Source: Bacillota bacterium (GTDB lineage: Bacteria > Bacillota > Dethiobacteria > DTU022). Taken from it: a stretch of 5,753 bases of DNA. Within the stretch, counting starts at the first letter, position 1. The number at the start of each line of letters is the position of its first letter. Positions 1-5,412 of the stretch are shown here, piece by piece. The DNA lies in contig JAAZIE010000095.1 of NCBI GenBank assembly GCA_012510305.1, positions 1-5,753 of the forward strand. Reading direction: 5' to 3'. The notes beneath the pieces are model-generated. The model had not been told where the DNA came from, did not search any database, and saw only the letters and a list, made by a program, of their open reading frames with translations. Made by a program: the position numbers and the translations under genes.

Positions 1-1692
1 GCTGTTCAACTTCTCCGTGGCCTGGTTGATCTTTTCCAGGTCCTCGCCGCGGGCCGCTTCTCTCAGCTCATCCGCCGCCTTGCGCGCTTCTTCAGCTTTT
101 GCCGGCTCCACCTTGTCCCCCAGATCTTTCAGCGATTTTTCTGCCTGGTAGGCCAGGCTGTCCGCCCGGTTGCGCGCCTCGGCCAGTTCCTGCCAGTGGC
201 GATCCTCATCGGCATAAGTTTCGGCGTCGCGCACCATCTCGTCGATCTGGTCTTTTTCCAGGCCGCCCGAGGAGGTAATTGTAATTTTCTGCTCCTTGTT
301 GGTGGCCAGATCCTTGGCCGAGACGTTAACGATTCCGTTGGCATCAATATCAAAGCTGACCTCGATTTGCGGAATGCCGCGCGGCGCCGGGGGAATCCCG
401 TCGAGCATAAACCGGCCCAGGGTTTTGTTTGCCGAAGCCCGGGCACGCTCCCCCTGCAGCACATGAATCTCCACGCTGGTCTGGTTGTCGGCAGCGGTGG
501 AAAAAGTCTGCTTTTCGGTTTTGGGGATGGTGGTATTGCGCTCGATGAGCTTGGTAAAAACATCGCCCAGGGTTTCGATACCCAGTGAAAGCGGGGTCAC
601 ATCGAGAAGCAGGATATCCTTCGCTTCGCCCGCCAGAACCGCGGCCTGGTAAGCGGCTCCCAGGGCCACCACTTCGTCGGGATTGACTCCCTTGTGCGGT
701 TCTTTATCCAGAAGGCGGCGGATCGCTTCCTGCACGGCGGGAATCCGCGTCGAGCCGCCCACAAGGATAATATGGTCGACCTGCGCCGGTTCCAGGCCGG
801 CGTCGGCAAGCGCCCGGCGGGTCGGCTCCATCGTTTTCTCCACCAGGTCGGAGGTGAGCTCCTCGAAGCGGGCCCGGGTCAGGCTCATCTCGAGATGCTT
901 CGGGCCCGCCTGGGTTGCGGTAATAAAGGGCAGGTTTATATCGGTGGAGGTCACCGAAGAAAGCTCGATCTTCGCTTTCTCCGCCGCCTCCTTGAGCCGC
1001 TGCAGGGCCATCCGGTCCTGAAGGAGGTCGATGCCCTGCTCTTTCTTGAATTCAGCGGCCACGTGCTCAACCACCCGGTCGTCAAAGTCATCGCCGCCCA
1101 GCCGGTTGTTTCCGCTGGTGGCCAGCACTTCGACGACATCATCACCGAGATCAAGCAGGGAAACGTCGAAGGTGCCCCCGCCGAGATCAAAAACAAGGAT
1201 CTTCTGCTCTCCTTTTTTTTCAAGGCCGTATGCAAGCGCCGCCGCGGTGGGCTCGTTGATGATTCGCAGCACCTCCAGGCCGGCGATTGTTCCGGCATCC
1301 TTGGTCGCCTGGCGCTGGCTGTCGCTGAAATAAGCCGGCACCGTGACCACAGCCCGGGTAACGCTTTCACCAAGATAATCTTCCGCATCGGTTTTTAGCT
1401 TTTGCAAGATCATCGCGGCGATCTCCTGGGGGGTGAGCTTCTTGTCGTCAATCCCGGCCCGGTATCCGGTCCCCATTTCCCGTTTAATCGAAAGTATGGT
1501 CCTTTCCGGGTTGGTGATCGCCTGCCTTTTGGCCACCTGCCCCACCAGGCGCTGGCCGTCCTTGCTGAAAGCAACCACCGAGGAGGTGAGACGGCTCCCC
1601 TCGGCGTTGGGTATAATTTCAGGATCGCTGCCCATCATGACCGCGATCGCTGAATTTGTTGTGCCCAGATCAATTCCCACCACTTTGCCCAT
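1..1692 (-). CDS. dnaK: Molecular chaperone DnaK (Hsp70), C-terminus cut by window edge
   Basis: ATP-dependent cytosolic Hsp70 that binds exposed hydrophobic peptides, working with DnaJ and GrpE. I translated all 564 codons and found no stop or frameshift; the frame is still open at base 1. The ATPase domain spans about residues 1-358: phosphate-1 motif GIDLGTTNS (6-14), the catalytic-type lysine K70 in SIKRE, INEPTAAALAYG (145-156), phosphate-2 FDLGGGTFD (168-176) and the adenosine motif VGGSTRIP (311-318). The interdomain linker DILLLD is at 359-364, followed by the beta substrate-binding domain (about 365-480) and the start of the helical lid. The linker falls about 28 residues earlier than in E. 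coli DnaK, because the segment after K70 is short, as in Gram-positive Hsp70s. Roughly 50 residues are missing past the edge. ATG at 1692 is preceded by GGGAGG (1701-1706) with 8 nt spacing. It lies 36 nt after grpE, the third gene of the HrcA-controlled operon. Confidence 0.98.
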   Translation of the reverse strand, partial: MGKVVGIDLGTTNSAIAVMMGSDPEIIPNAEGSRLTSSVVAFSKDGQRLVGQVAKRQAITNPERTILSIKREMGTGYRAGIDDKKLTPQEIAAMILQKLKTDAEDYLGESVTRAVVTVPAYFSDSQRQATKDAGTIAGLEVLRIINEPTAAALAYGLEKKGEQKILVFDLGGGTFDVSLLDLGDDVVEVLATSGNNRLGGDDFDDRVVEHVAAEFKKEQGIDLLQDRMALQRLKEAAEKAKIELSSVTSTDINLPFITATQAGPKHLEMSLTRARFEELTSDLVEKTMEPTRRALADAGLEPAQVDHIILVGGSTRIPAVQEAIRRLLDKEPHKGVNPDEVVALGAAYQAAVLAGEAKDILLLDVTPLSLGIETLGDVFTKLIERNTTIPKTEKQTFSTAADNQTSVEIHVLQGERARASANKTLGRFMLDGIPPAPRGIPQIEVSFDIDANGIVNVSAKDLATNKEQKITITSSGGLEKDQIDEMVRDAETYADEDRHWQELAEARNRADSLAYQAEKSLKDLGDKVEPAKAEEARKAADELREAARGEDLEKINQATEKLNS

Positions 1693-1728
1693 TAGAACAA
1701 CCTCCCTTAAGTTAGCGATTATAGTTTA

Positions 1729-2316
1729 CTATTTTACAGCCACTTTGGCCGGCCTTAAAACACGCTCTTTATAAAGATAACCTTTCTGCACTTCTTCAAC
1801 CACGCTGCCCGGTTCGCCCCCTGCCTCCGCGCTGCAGATAACGGCCTCGTGAAAGTGGGGATCAAACGCCTGCCCCAGGGCGGTGATCGGCTCAACACCT
1901 TCCTGCTCCAGGAGCTGCAGCAGCTGTTTCCGGATCATTTCAAGGCCCTGACAGTGGGTTTCCGGAACGTCTCCCTCGCCATAAGCTGTATCCAGGGCCC
2001 GCTCCAGGTTATCCAAAACCGGGAGCAGCTTCTCCAAAAAATCAAAGAGCCCGTAACTTCTGATCTCCTCTTCTTTCCTCCGGCTGATCCGGCGAAAATT
2101 ATCCAGGTCGGCCTGCTTGCGCTGCACCAGTTCGATGAGCTCTTCTTTCTGGCGAACCCAGCTATCCCCGTCAGGTTTCCCTTGCTCTCCAGCAGGAGGA
2201 ACATCTTCGTCACCGGCATACCCCTGCTCTGAAAAGGCTTTTTCCGCGCCGTTTTTCGCCGGGGCGGGGCCGGTTTCTACTTCCGGATCTGCTTTTTCTT
2301 TTTTCTCCTTTTCCAT
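1729..2316 (-). CDS. grpE: GrpE, nucleotide exchange factor of DnaK
   Basis: A 195-residue GrpE, the cytosolic homodimer that releases ADP from DnaK. Residues 1-50 are charged, low in complexity and probably disordered. A long heptad-like helix (about 52-90, with DNFRRISRRKEEE) forms the dimer coiled coil. The helical part KLLPVLDNLERAL (96-108) and the C-terminal beta-wing follow, with GVEPI (140-144), AFDPHFHEAV (150-159) and VQKGYLYKERVLRPAKVAV (176-194), matching the GrpE family signature. The length is normal. ATG at 2316 is the only good in-frame start before the core, but its AGGAG is about 12 nt away, which is longer than usual. It lies 46 nt after hrcA and 36 nt before dnaK, with no promoter-like sequence seen in either gap, so it is probably read from the CIRCE promoter. 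Confidence 0.97.
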   Translation of the reverse strand: MEKEKKEKADPEVETGPAPAKNGAEKAFSEQGYAGDEDVPPAGEQGKPDGDSWVRQKEELIELVQRKQADLDNFRRISRRKEEEIRSYGLFDFLEKLLPVLDNLERALDTAYGEGDVPETHCQGLEMIRKQLLQLLEQEGVEPITALGQAFDPHFHEAVICSAEAGGEPGSVVEEVQKGYLYKERVLRPAKVAVK

Positions 2317-2362
2317 ACTGTTAACTTGCTCCTGTTCATTTTAATGGTAAGTCCGGCTTTGA

Positions 2363-3394
2363 TCAATCTGTACTGAGGGTGCGGTTTAACTGTTCCACCA
2401 GGCGGCGCAGCACAGCGATGATCCACTGGTAATCCATCCTCGTGGGGCCGATTATCCCCACCGATCCCAGGATGCGCCGGTTTATTTTATAGGCCGCCGT
2501 GATCAGGGTGCACTCCTGAATATCTTCATGCTCGTTTTCGGTACCGATCCGGACAACAACGTCGTCCTCCGTCAGGTTTTGCTCCAAAATTTCAAACAAT
2601 AAGGATTCCCGCTCAAAAAGGGAAAGCATCTGGTGGATTTTTTTGACGCTCCTGAACTCGGGCTGGGTTAAAATATTGGTCGTTCCACCGAGGAACACGC
2701 GGGCCTGGCGCTCTTCGCGAAGACTTTCCTCCAGCAGAACAAAGGCCTGCTCCAGGATCTCCAGGCGCCTGAAAAGATCGCGTTTAAGCTCGTTGATCAG
2801 CGAAGTGGTCACCTGGTCGATGGTGAGACCGTACAGTTTTTGGTTCAGGTAGGAGACCACCTGGTGCAGTTCCGCCGGTGAGAGGTTTTGATCCAGCTCG
2901 ATCACCTTGTTCTTGATAAAACCGCTGTGGGTGATCAGCACCACCAGGCCCCTTTTTTCATCAAGGGGAAGGATGCGCATCTGCTGAAAGGTGCTTTTCT
3001 GAAACTGCGGTCCCATGATCAGGGAGGTCTGGTTGGTCACCGAGGATAGCACTTTTACCGCGTTGGCGATGATCTGTTCAATTTCACGCATCTTTTCATC
3101 GCTGAGGAAGCGGCTGATGGAGAGCTCATCTTCTACGGTAAGGCGCCCATCGCCCATAAGATAATCTACATAATAGCGGTAGCCCTTTTGAGAAGGTATT
3201 CTTCCGGCAGAAGTATGGGGCTGGGCGAGGTAGCCCATCTCCTCGAGATCGGCCATTTCGTTGCGAATCGTAGCCGAGCTGAGCCCAATGCCATCGGCAC
3301 GAGCCACGGTCCGCGAGCCCACCGGTTCGGCTGTCTGAATATGGTTGGCGACAACTGCATGCAAAATCCGTTTTTTCCTCTCGCTGAGTTTCAC
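2363..3394 (-). CDS. hrcA: HrcA, heat-inducible transcription repressor
   Basis: HrcA represses class I heat-shock genes by binding CIRCE; in the known model its activity depends on GroEL, so heat titrates GroEL and relieves repression. This copy has 343 residues, a typical length. The N-terminal winged helix-turn-helix (about 1-80) includes the recognition region SSATIRNEMADLEEMGYL (39-56) and HTSAGRIPSQKGYRYYVDYLM (60-80), both strongly conserved. The middle holds the GAF-like and inserted dimerisation regions (for example VVLITHSGFIKNKVI). The C-terminus has the characteristic GPTRMDYQWIIAVLRRLVEQL. The start is GTG at 3394, chosen because GGGGGAG lies 7 nt upstream and the product begins in register with the family. 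The nearby ATG at 3401 is in another frame. It is the first gene of hrcA-grpE-dnaK, and a perfect CIRCE lies in its own leader, so it should be autoregulated. Confidence 0.98.
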   Translation of the reverse strand: MKLSERKKRILHAVVANHIQTAEPVGSRTVARADGIGLSSATIRNEMADLEEMGYLAQPHTSAGRIPSQKGYRYYVDYLMGDGRLTVEDELSISRFLSDEKMREIEQIIANAVKVLSSVTNQTSLIMGPQFQKSTFQQMRILPLDEKRGLVVLITHSGFIKNKVIELDQNLSPAELHQVVSYLNQKLYGLTIDQVTTSLINELKRDLFRRLEILEQAFVLLEESLREERQARVFLGGTTNILTQPEFRSVKKIHQMLSLFERESLLFEILEQNLTEDDVVVRIGTENEHEDIQECTLITAAYKINRRILGSVGIIGPTRMDYQWIIAVLRRLVEQLNRTLSTD

Positions 3395-3401
3395 CGGGCA
3401 T

Positions 3402-3408
3402 CTCCCCC
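3402..3408 (-). promoter_or_regulatory. Ribosome binding site deciding the GTG start of hrcA
   Basis: On the minus strand GGGGGAG ends 7 nt before the GTG at 3394. This selects the GTG over the out-of-frame ATG (3401), which begins directly against the SD with no spacing. Confidence 0.8.
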
Positions 3409-3430
3409 GCGCCTTAGCACTCCTAAGCGC
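3409..3430 (-). other. Alternative hairpin overlapping CIRCE in the hrcA leader
   Basis: GCGC (3409-3412) pairs with GCGC (3427-3430), and TTAG (3414-3417) pairs with CTAA (3423-3426). C3413 is bulged and the loop is five bases. This 8-bp stem uses the left CIRCE arm plus the CIRCE spacer, so it cannot form together with the CIRCE stem. It directly abuts the hrcA ribosome binding site. The pairing is seen in the sequence; any function is unproven. Confidence 0.45.
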
Positions 3431-3440
3431 CGAGTGCTAA
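3414..3440 (-). promoter_or_regulatory. CIRCE operator, HrcA binding site
   Basis: A perfect 9-bp inverted repeat TTAGCACTC (3414-3422) and GAGTGCTAA (3432-3440) with a 9-nt spacer, identical to the CIRCE consensus. It sits between the promoter and hrcA, about 6 bp downstream of the expected transcription start, where bound HrcA would block initiation. It would control hrcA, grpE and dnaK. The arms also lie in the mRNA leader and could fold there. Confidence 0.98.
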
Positions 3441-3452
3441 CTTTCTTTTTAC

Positions 3453-3481
3453 AAAATATCATCCGGCCCGGGTTTTGTCAA
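3453..3481 (-). promoter_or_regulatory. Sigma-A type promoter of the hrcA-grpE-dnaK operon
   Basis: On the minus strand a perfect -35 TTGACA (3476-3481) is followed after 17 bp by a -10 TATTTT (3453-3458, 4 of 6 consensus bases). The expected start is near 3446, just before CIRCE. The -35 begins 17 nt after the stop codon of the upstream small gene. Confidence 0.85.
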
Positions 3482-3498
3482 GGATTTTGCTCATAAAA

Positions 3499-3729
3499 TT
3501 ACCCGCGCAAGCGGTCCCACCACTCAGACACATACAGGCGCACCGTCCGGCCGGCAAAGGTCAGCGTAATGCCAAAACCTGTCCCGGGATCGTGCCGGAT
3601 CAGAAATGCTCCATTCAGGCAGGCGGGAGCCATGATCGCAGAGATACCCCTCTCCGCTGCATTTAGCCCCCCATAAAGCAGCGCCAGGGTAAACAGCAGG
3701 AGCCCCAGCCAAACGCCCAGTTCGCGCAC
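3499..3729 (-). CDS. Small single-pass membrane protein, possibly YqxA-like
   Basis: A 76-residue protein of unknown function. A hydrophobic helix at about residues 5-20 (GVWLGLLLFTLALLYGG) near the N-terminus would anchor it in the membrane. A short soluble tail of about 50 residues follows, beginning AAERGISAIM and ending basic and tryptophan-rich (SEWWDRLRG). The GTG start at 3729 is supported by a strong GGAGG (3738-3742) 8 nt upstream. It follows spoIIP by 63 nt with no promoter recognised between, so it is probably in the same transcript. In Bacillus subtilis the gene after spoIIP is yqxA, a small protein with an N-terminal membrane helix. Position and architecture suggest a shortened relative, but I cannot show homology from sequence alone. 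A sporulation role is inferred only from its neighbour. Confidence 0.75.
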   Translation of the reverse strand: MRELGVWLGLLLFTLALLYGGLNAAERGISAIMAPACLNGAFLIRHDPGTGFGITLTFAGRTVRLYVSEWWDRLRG

Positions 3730-3737
3730 CGCTGCCG

Positions 3738-3746
3738 CCTCCCCCC
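3738..3746 (-). promoter_or_regulatory. Ribosome binding site deciding the GTG start of the small membrane protein
   Basis: The purine-rich GGGGGGAGG reads on the minus strand, with its GGAGG 8 nt before the GTG at 3729. It is the main evidence that this short frame is a real gene. Its 5' edge overlaps the base of the hairpin at 3745-3776. Confidence 0.75.
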
Positions 3747-3776
3747 GTAATCTGTGGTTCTAGATAAGATTTACGG
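3745..3776 (-). other. Intergenic hairpin between spoIIP and the small gene
   Basis: CCGTAA (3745-3750) pairs with TTACGG (3771-3776), and TCT (3751-3753) pairs with AGA (3767-3769). T3770 is bulged and the loop is 13 nt. This 9-bp stem ends against the ribosome binding site of the downstream gene. No T-run follows on either strand, so it is not a Rho-independent terminator. It may be an mRNA processing, stability or translation element, or have no role. Confidence 0.5.
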
Positions 3777-3792
3777 AAAAGGCGGGAGATAT

Positions 3793-4935
3793 TCAGTCCT
3801 GCAAGAAAAAAATGTAGTAAGCGCGGGCGATCGCTTCGGCCAGGTAGGGCAGTGAGAGCGCGGCTTCGTCAGCGCTGTTTTCATGGCTGCCCAGCTCGAT
3901 CAAAATAGCGTGGGGGTGCAGATCCTGGTTGTAGATAAAATCCTGGTACATGATGCCGCGAGAAAGGGAGGGCCGCACCGCTTCAAGTTCCCGCTGCAGG
4001 CAGAGGACAAATTCAAGATTTTTTTCCGACTGCGGATTGCGCCGCCCGTGAACCAAAAGGATCCTGGCCAGTTCCCGGCCGTCGATCATGGCGGTACTCT
4101 TTGAACGGGCGATCCCGTCACGGTGCAAATCGATAACCAGTTCAATATCCGGGTTGCCAGCAATTATTTTTTTCACGGAGGGGCGGGCTTTTTTATAAGC
4201 ATCGCGGCGGGGCAGATCGTAAACGCTGCGGTGGTGCAGCACGGTCAAGCCGTAGGTTTCTTCCAGCATCCGGGCCAACTCCGCCCCCATTGTAACCACC
4301 GAAGGTTTTTTGCCGTAGGCGGCGTCGCCGGGGATAAAAGATTCGGAGGCGTGGGTGTGATATAGAAGAATACCGGCTTTGTTGTCCCCGGAAAGGGGAA
4401 AGGGAAAGAAGACCGGTGAGGCGGATTCCCCCGGTTCAAAACCCGGGGTAACGCTGTTGCCCGGGTCTTTCCAGGTAGCCAGGGCCTGCCGGGCGATCTC
4501 GCCGCCCGCCCCCAGCTCCAGGCTCAGCACGGAGCAGGGGTTGGCCGGATCAATCCCCGTGCAGGCGCAGAGAACAGAACAGAGCAGGGCGTTAAGCCGG
4601 GCCCGGCAGTTCGCGGCCGGTCTTTTTAACCCGGGTATTTCGCAGCCCAGAAGCAGCTTGTAAAAATAGATTGAGGAGCTGCTCCCCTTGTCCCCGATCT
4701 GCTCTTCAGCGGGCGGCTCGCCGGAGGAGCGGGTTTTTTTGGGGGTGCAGCGGCGCGGCAAAAAAGAGCAGCCAATTAAGAGCGCCAGAAGCAGCGCAGC
4801 CGCGGCGAGAATTTTGTGCTGCCGAAAAATCCGAAAGGCCCGCCGCCCGCCGGGCCGCCTTTTTTTCTTCAGCCGCCCCCCCTTCCGGACCCGGGCCCAC
4901 CGGCCTCTTCCCTTCGCGCTAATTTTTTGAAACAA
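3793..4935 (-). CDS. spoIIP: Stage II sporulation protein P (SpoIIP), engulfment peptidoglycan hydrolase
   Basis: SpoIIP is the membrane-anchored cell-wall amidase/endopeptidase of the SpoIIDMP complex that drives engulfment of the forespore. This copy has 380 residues: a very basic N-terminus (1-41), one membrane helix (ILAAAALLLALLIGC, 42-56), a linker, and a C-terminal SpoIIP catalytic domain (about 185-380). Candidate metal and catalytic motifs are YHTHASES (192-199, His193 and His195), VIDLHRDG (267-274, His271) and ILIELGSHEN (344-353, Glu347). The start is TTG at 4935, with GGAGGAG 6 nt upstream and no in-frame ATG near. An oddity is the eight cysteines at residues 56-134, including C119, C123 and C125. 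A sigma-E-like promoter lies upstream, matching mother-cell expression known in Bacillus. The usual Firmicutes neighbour gpr is absent; nifU is upstream instead. Confidence 0.96.
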   Translation of the reverse strand: MFQKISAKGRGRWARVRKGGRLKKKRRPGGRRAFRIFRQHKILAAAALLLALLIGCSFLPRRCTPKKTRSSGEPPAEEQIGDKGSSSSIYFYKLLLGCEIPGLKRPAANCRARLNALLCSVLCACTGIDPANPCSVLSLELGAGGEIARQALATWKDPGNSVTPGFEPGESASPVFFPFPLSGDNKAGILLYHTHASESFIPGDAAYGKKPSVVTMGAELARMLEETYGLTVLHHRSVYDLPRRDAYKKARPSVKKIIAGNPDIELVIDLHRDGIARSKSTAMIDGRELARILLVHGRRNPQSEKNLEFVLCLQRELEAVRPSLSRGIMYQDFIYNQDLHPHAILIELGSHENSADEAALSLPYLAEAIARAYYIFFLQD

Positions 4936-4941
4936 GAAAAT

Positions 4942-4948
4942 CTCCTCC
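4942..4948 (-). promoter_or_regulatory. Ribosome binding site deciding the TTG start of spoIIP
   Basis: GGAGGAG on the minus strand lies 6 nt before the TTG at 4935. This strong site with good spacing supports the TTG. The nearest upstream ATG (4964) is out of frame and precedes the SD. Confidence 0.82.
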
Positions 4949-4967
4949 GCCGGTAATGGAACATTAA

Positions 4968-4995
4968 ACTATATGCCCGGGCGAAGGATTTATGC
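4968..4995 (-). promoter_or_regulatory. Putative sigma-E type promoter of spoIIP
   Basis: On the minus strand GCATAAA (4989-4995) resembles the sigma-E -35 element. After 13 bp it is followed by CATATAGT (4968-4975), which matches 6 of 8 positions of the sigma-E -10 consensus CATACAHT. The spacing is within the usual range and the expected start near 4961 leaves a short leader before the spoIIP ribosome binding site. The upstream element lies 16 nt past the nifU stop codon. Assignment by eye against the Bacillus consensus; not tested. Confidence 0.6.
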
Positions 4996-5011
4996 GAATC
5001 CGGCGATGGAG

Positions 5012-5392
5012 TCAGGCGCTGCCGGTCTTTGTATTTTTTCTGTACTTGGTAATCGCATCTCGCAACGCATCGGCAGCCAAATTGGAGCAATGCATTTTCA
5101 GCGGGGGCAGCCCTCCCAGTTCCAGGGCCACATCCTCGTTTGTTACCTGCTGCGCCTCTTCAAGGGTTTTCCCCTTGACCATCTCCGTAAGCATGCTGCT
5201 GCTGGCGATGGCAGCACCGCAACCGAAGGTCTGGAATTTGACCTCGCTGATCCTCTCTTTTTCTATTTTCAGGTATATTTTCATGGTGTCACCGCATTTA
5301 AAACTTCCCGACTCGCCGACGATATCGGCTTCCGGCATCTCTCCCACGTTGCGCGGGTTGGTAAAATGGTCGATTACCCTTTCGTTATACAT
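5012..5392 (-). CDS. nifU: NifU/IscU-type Fe-S cluster assembly scaffold
   Basis: A 126-residue U-type scaffold on which sulfur from the partner desulfurase and iron are assembled into Fe-S clusters for transfer to target proteins. All three cluster ligand cysteines are present: C33 in FKCGD (with conserved Asp35), C58 in FGCGAA and C102 in KMHC. The opening YNERVIDHFTNPRNVGEM is typical. LPPLK (95-99) matches the LPPVK motif by which E. coli IscU is recognised by HscA. It is a single-domain form without the extra ferredoxin-like and C-terminal domains of Azotobacter NifU, so housekeeping cluster assembly is more likely than nitrogen fixation as such. ATG at 5392 is used; its AAGGAGG lies about 13 nt upstream, longer than usual. 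It begins 20 nt after the end of nifS. Confidence 0.96.
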   Translation of the reverse strand: MYNERVIDHFTNPRNVGEMPEADIVGESGSFKCGDTMKIYLKIEKERISEVKFQTFGCGAAIASSSMLTEMVKGKTLEEAQQVTNEDVALELGGLPPLKMHCSNLAADALRDAITKYRKNTKTGSA

Positions 5393-5412
5393 GATCTGTT
5401 GAGGCCCTCCTT

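Noticed and set aside
1207..1220. Run of eight A in the dnaK coding strand as a possible slippage or frameshift site.
   Set aside because: It encodes two lysines in the conserved frame, the reading frame is intact on both sides, and no alternative product is suggested.
694..1398. Long open frame of 234 codons on the plus strand, opposite dnaK (also 196-588 and others).
   Set aside because: dnaK is fully open and conserved through this region. The opposite frames are a by-product of GC-rich codon use, and their translations resemble no family I know.
3126..3401. ATG at 3401 as the start of a separate 91-codon gene overlapping hrcA.
   Set aside because: The SD sits directly against this ATG without spacing, and the frame is a shadow of the HrcA DNA-binding domain.
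3453..3480. Dyad ACAAAA/TTTTGT spanning the hrcA promoter, and a CCCGGG in the spacer of both promoters, as possible regulator sites.
   Set aside because: Short AT-rich arms between a -35 and a -10 arise easily, and CCCGGG is common in GC-rich DNA; nothing else supports an operator.
4986..5001. Five-base stem GGATT/AATCC after nifU as a terminator.
   Set aside because: The stem is short, has no T-run after it and overlaps the proposed -35 element.
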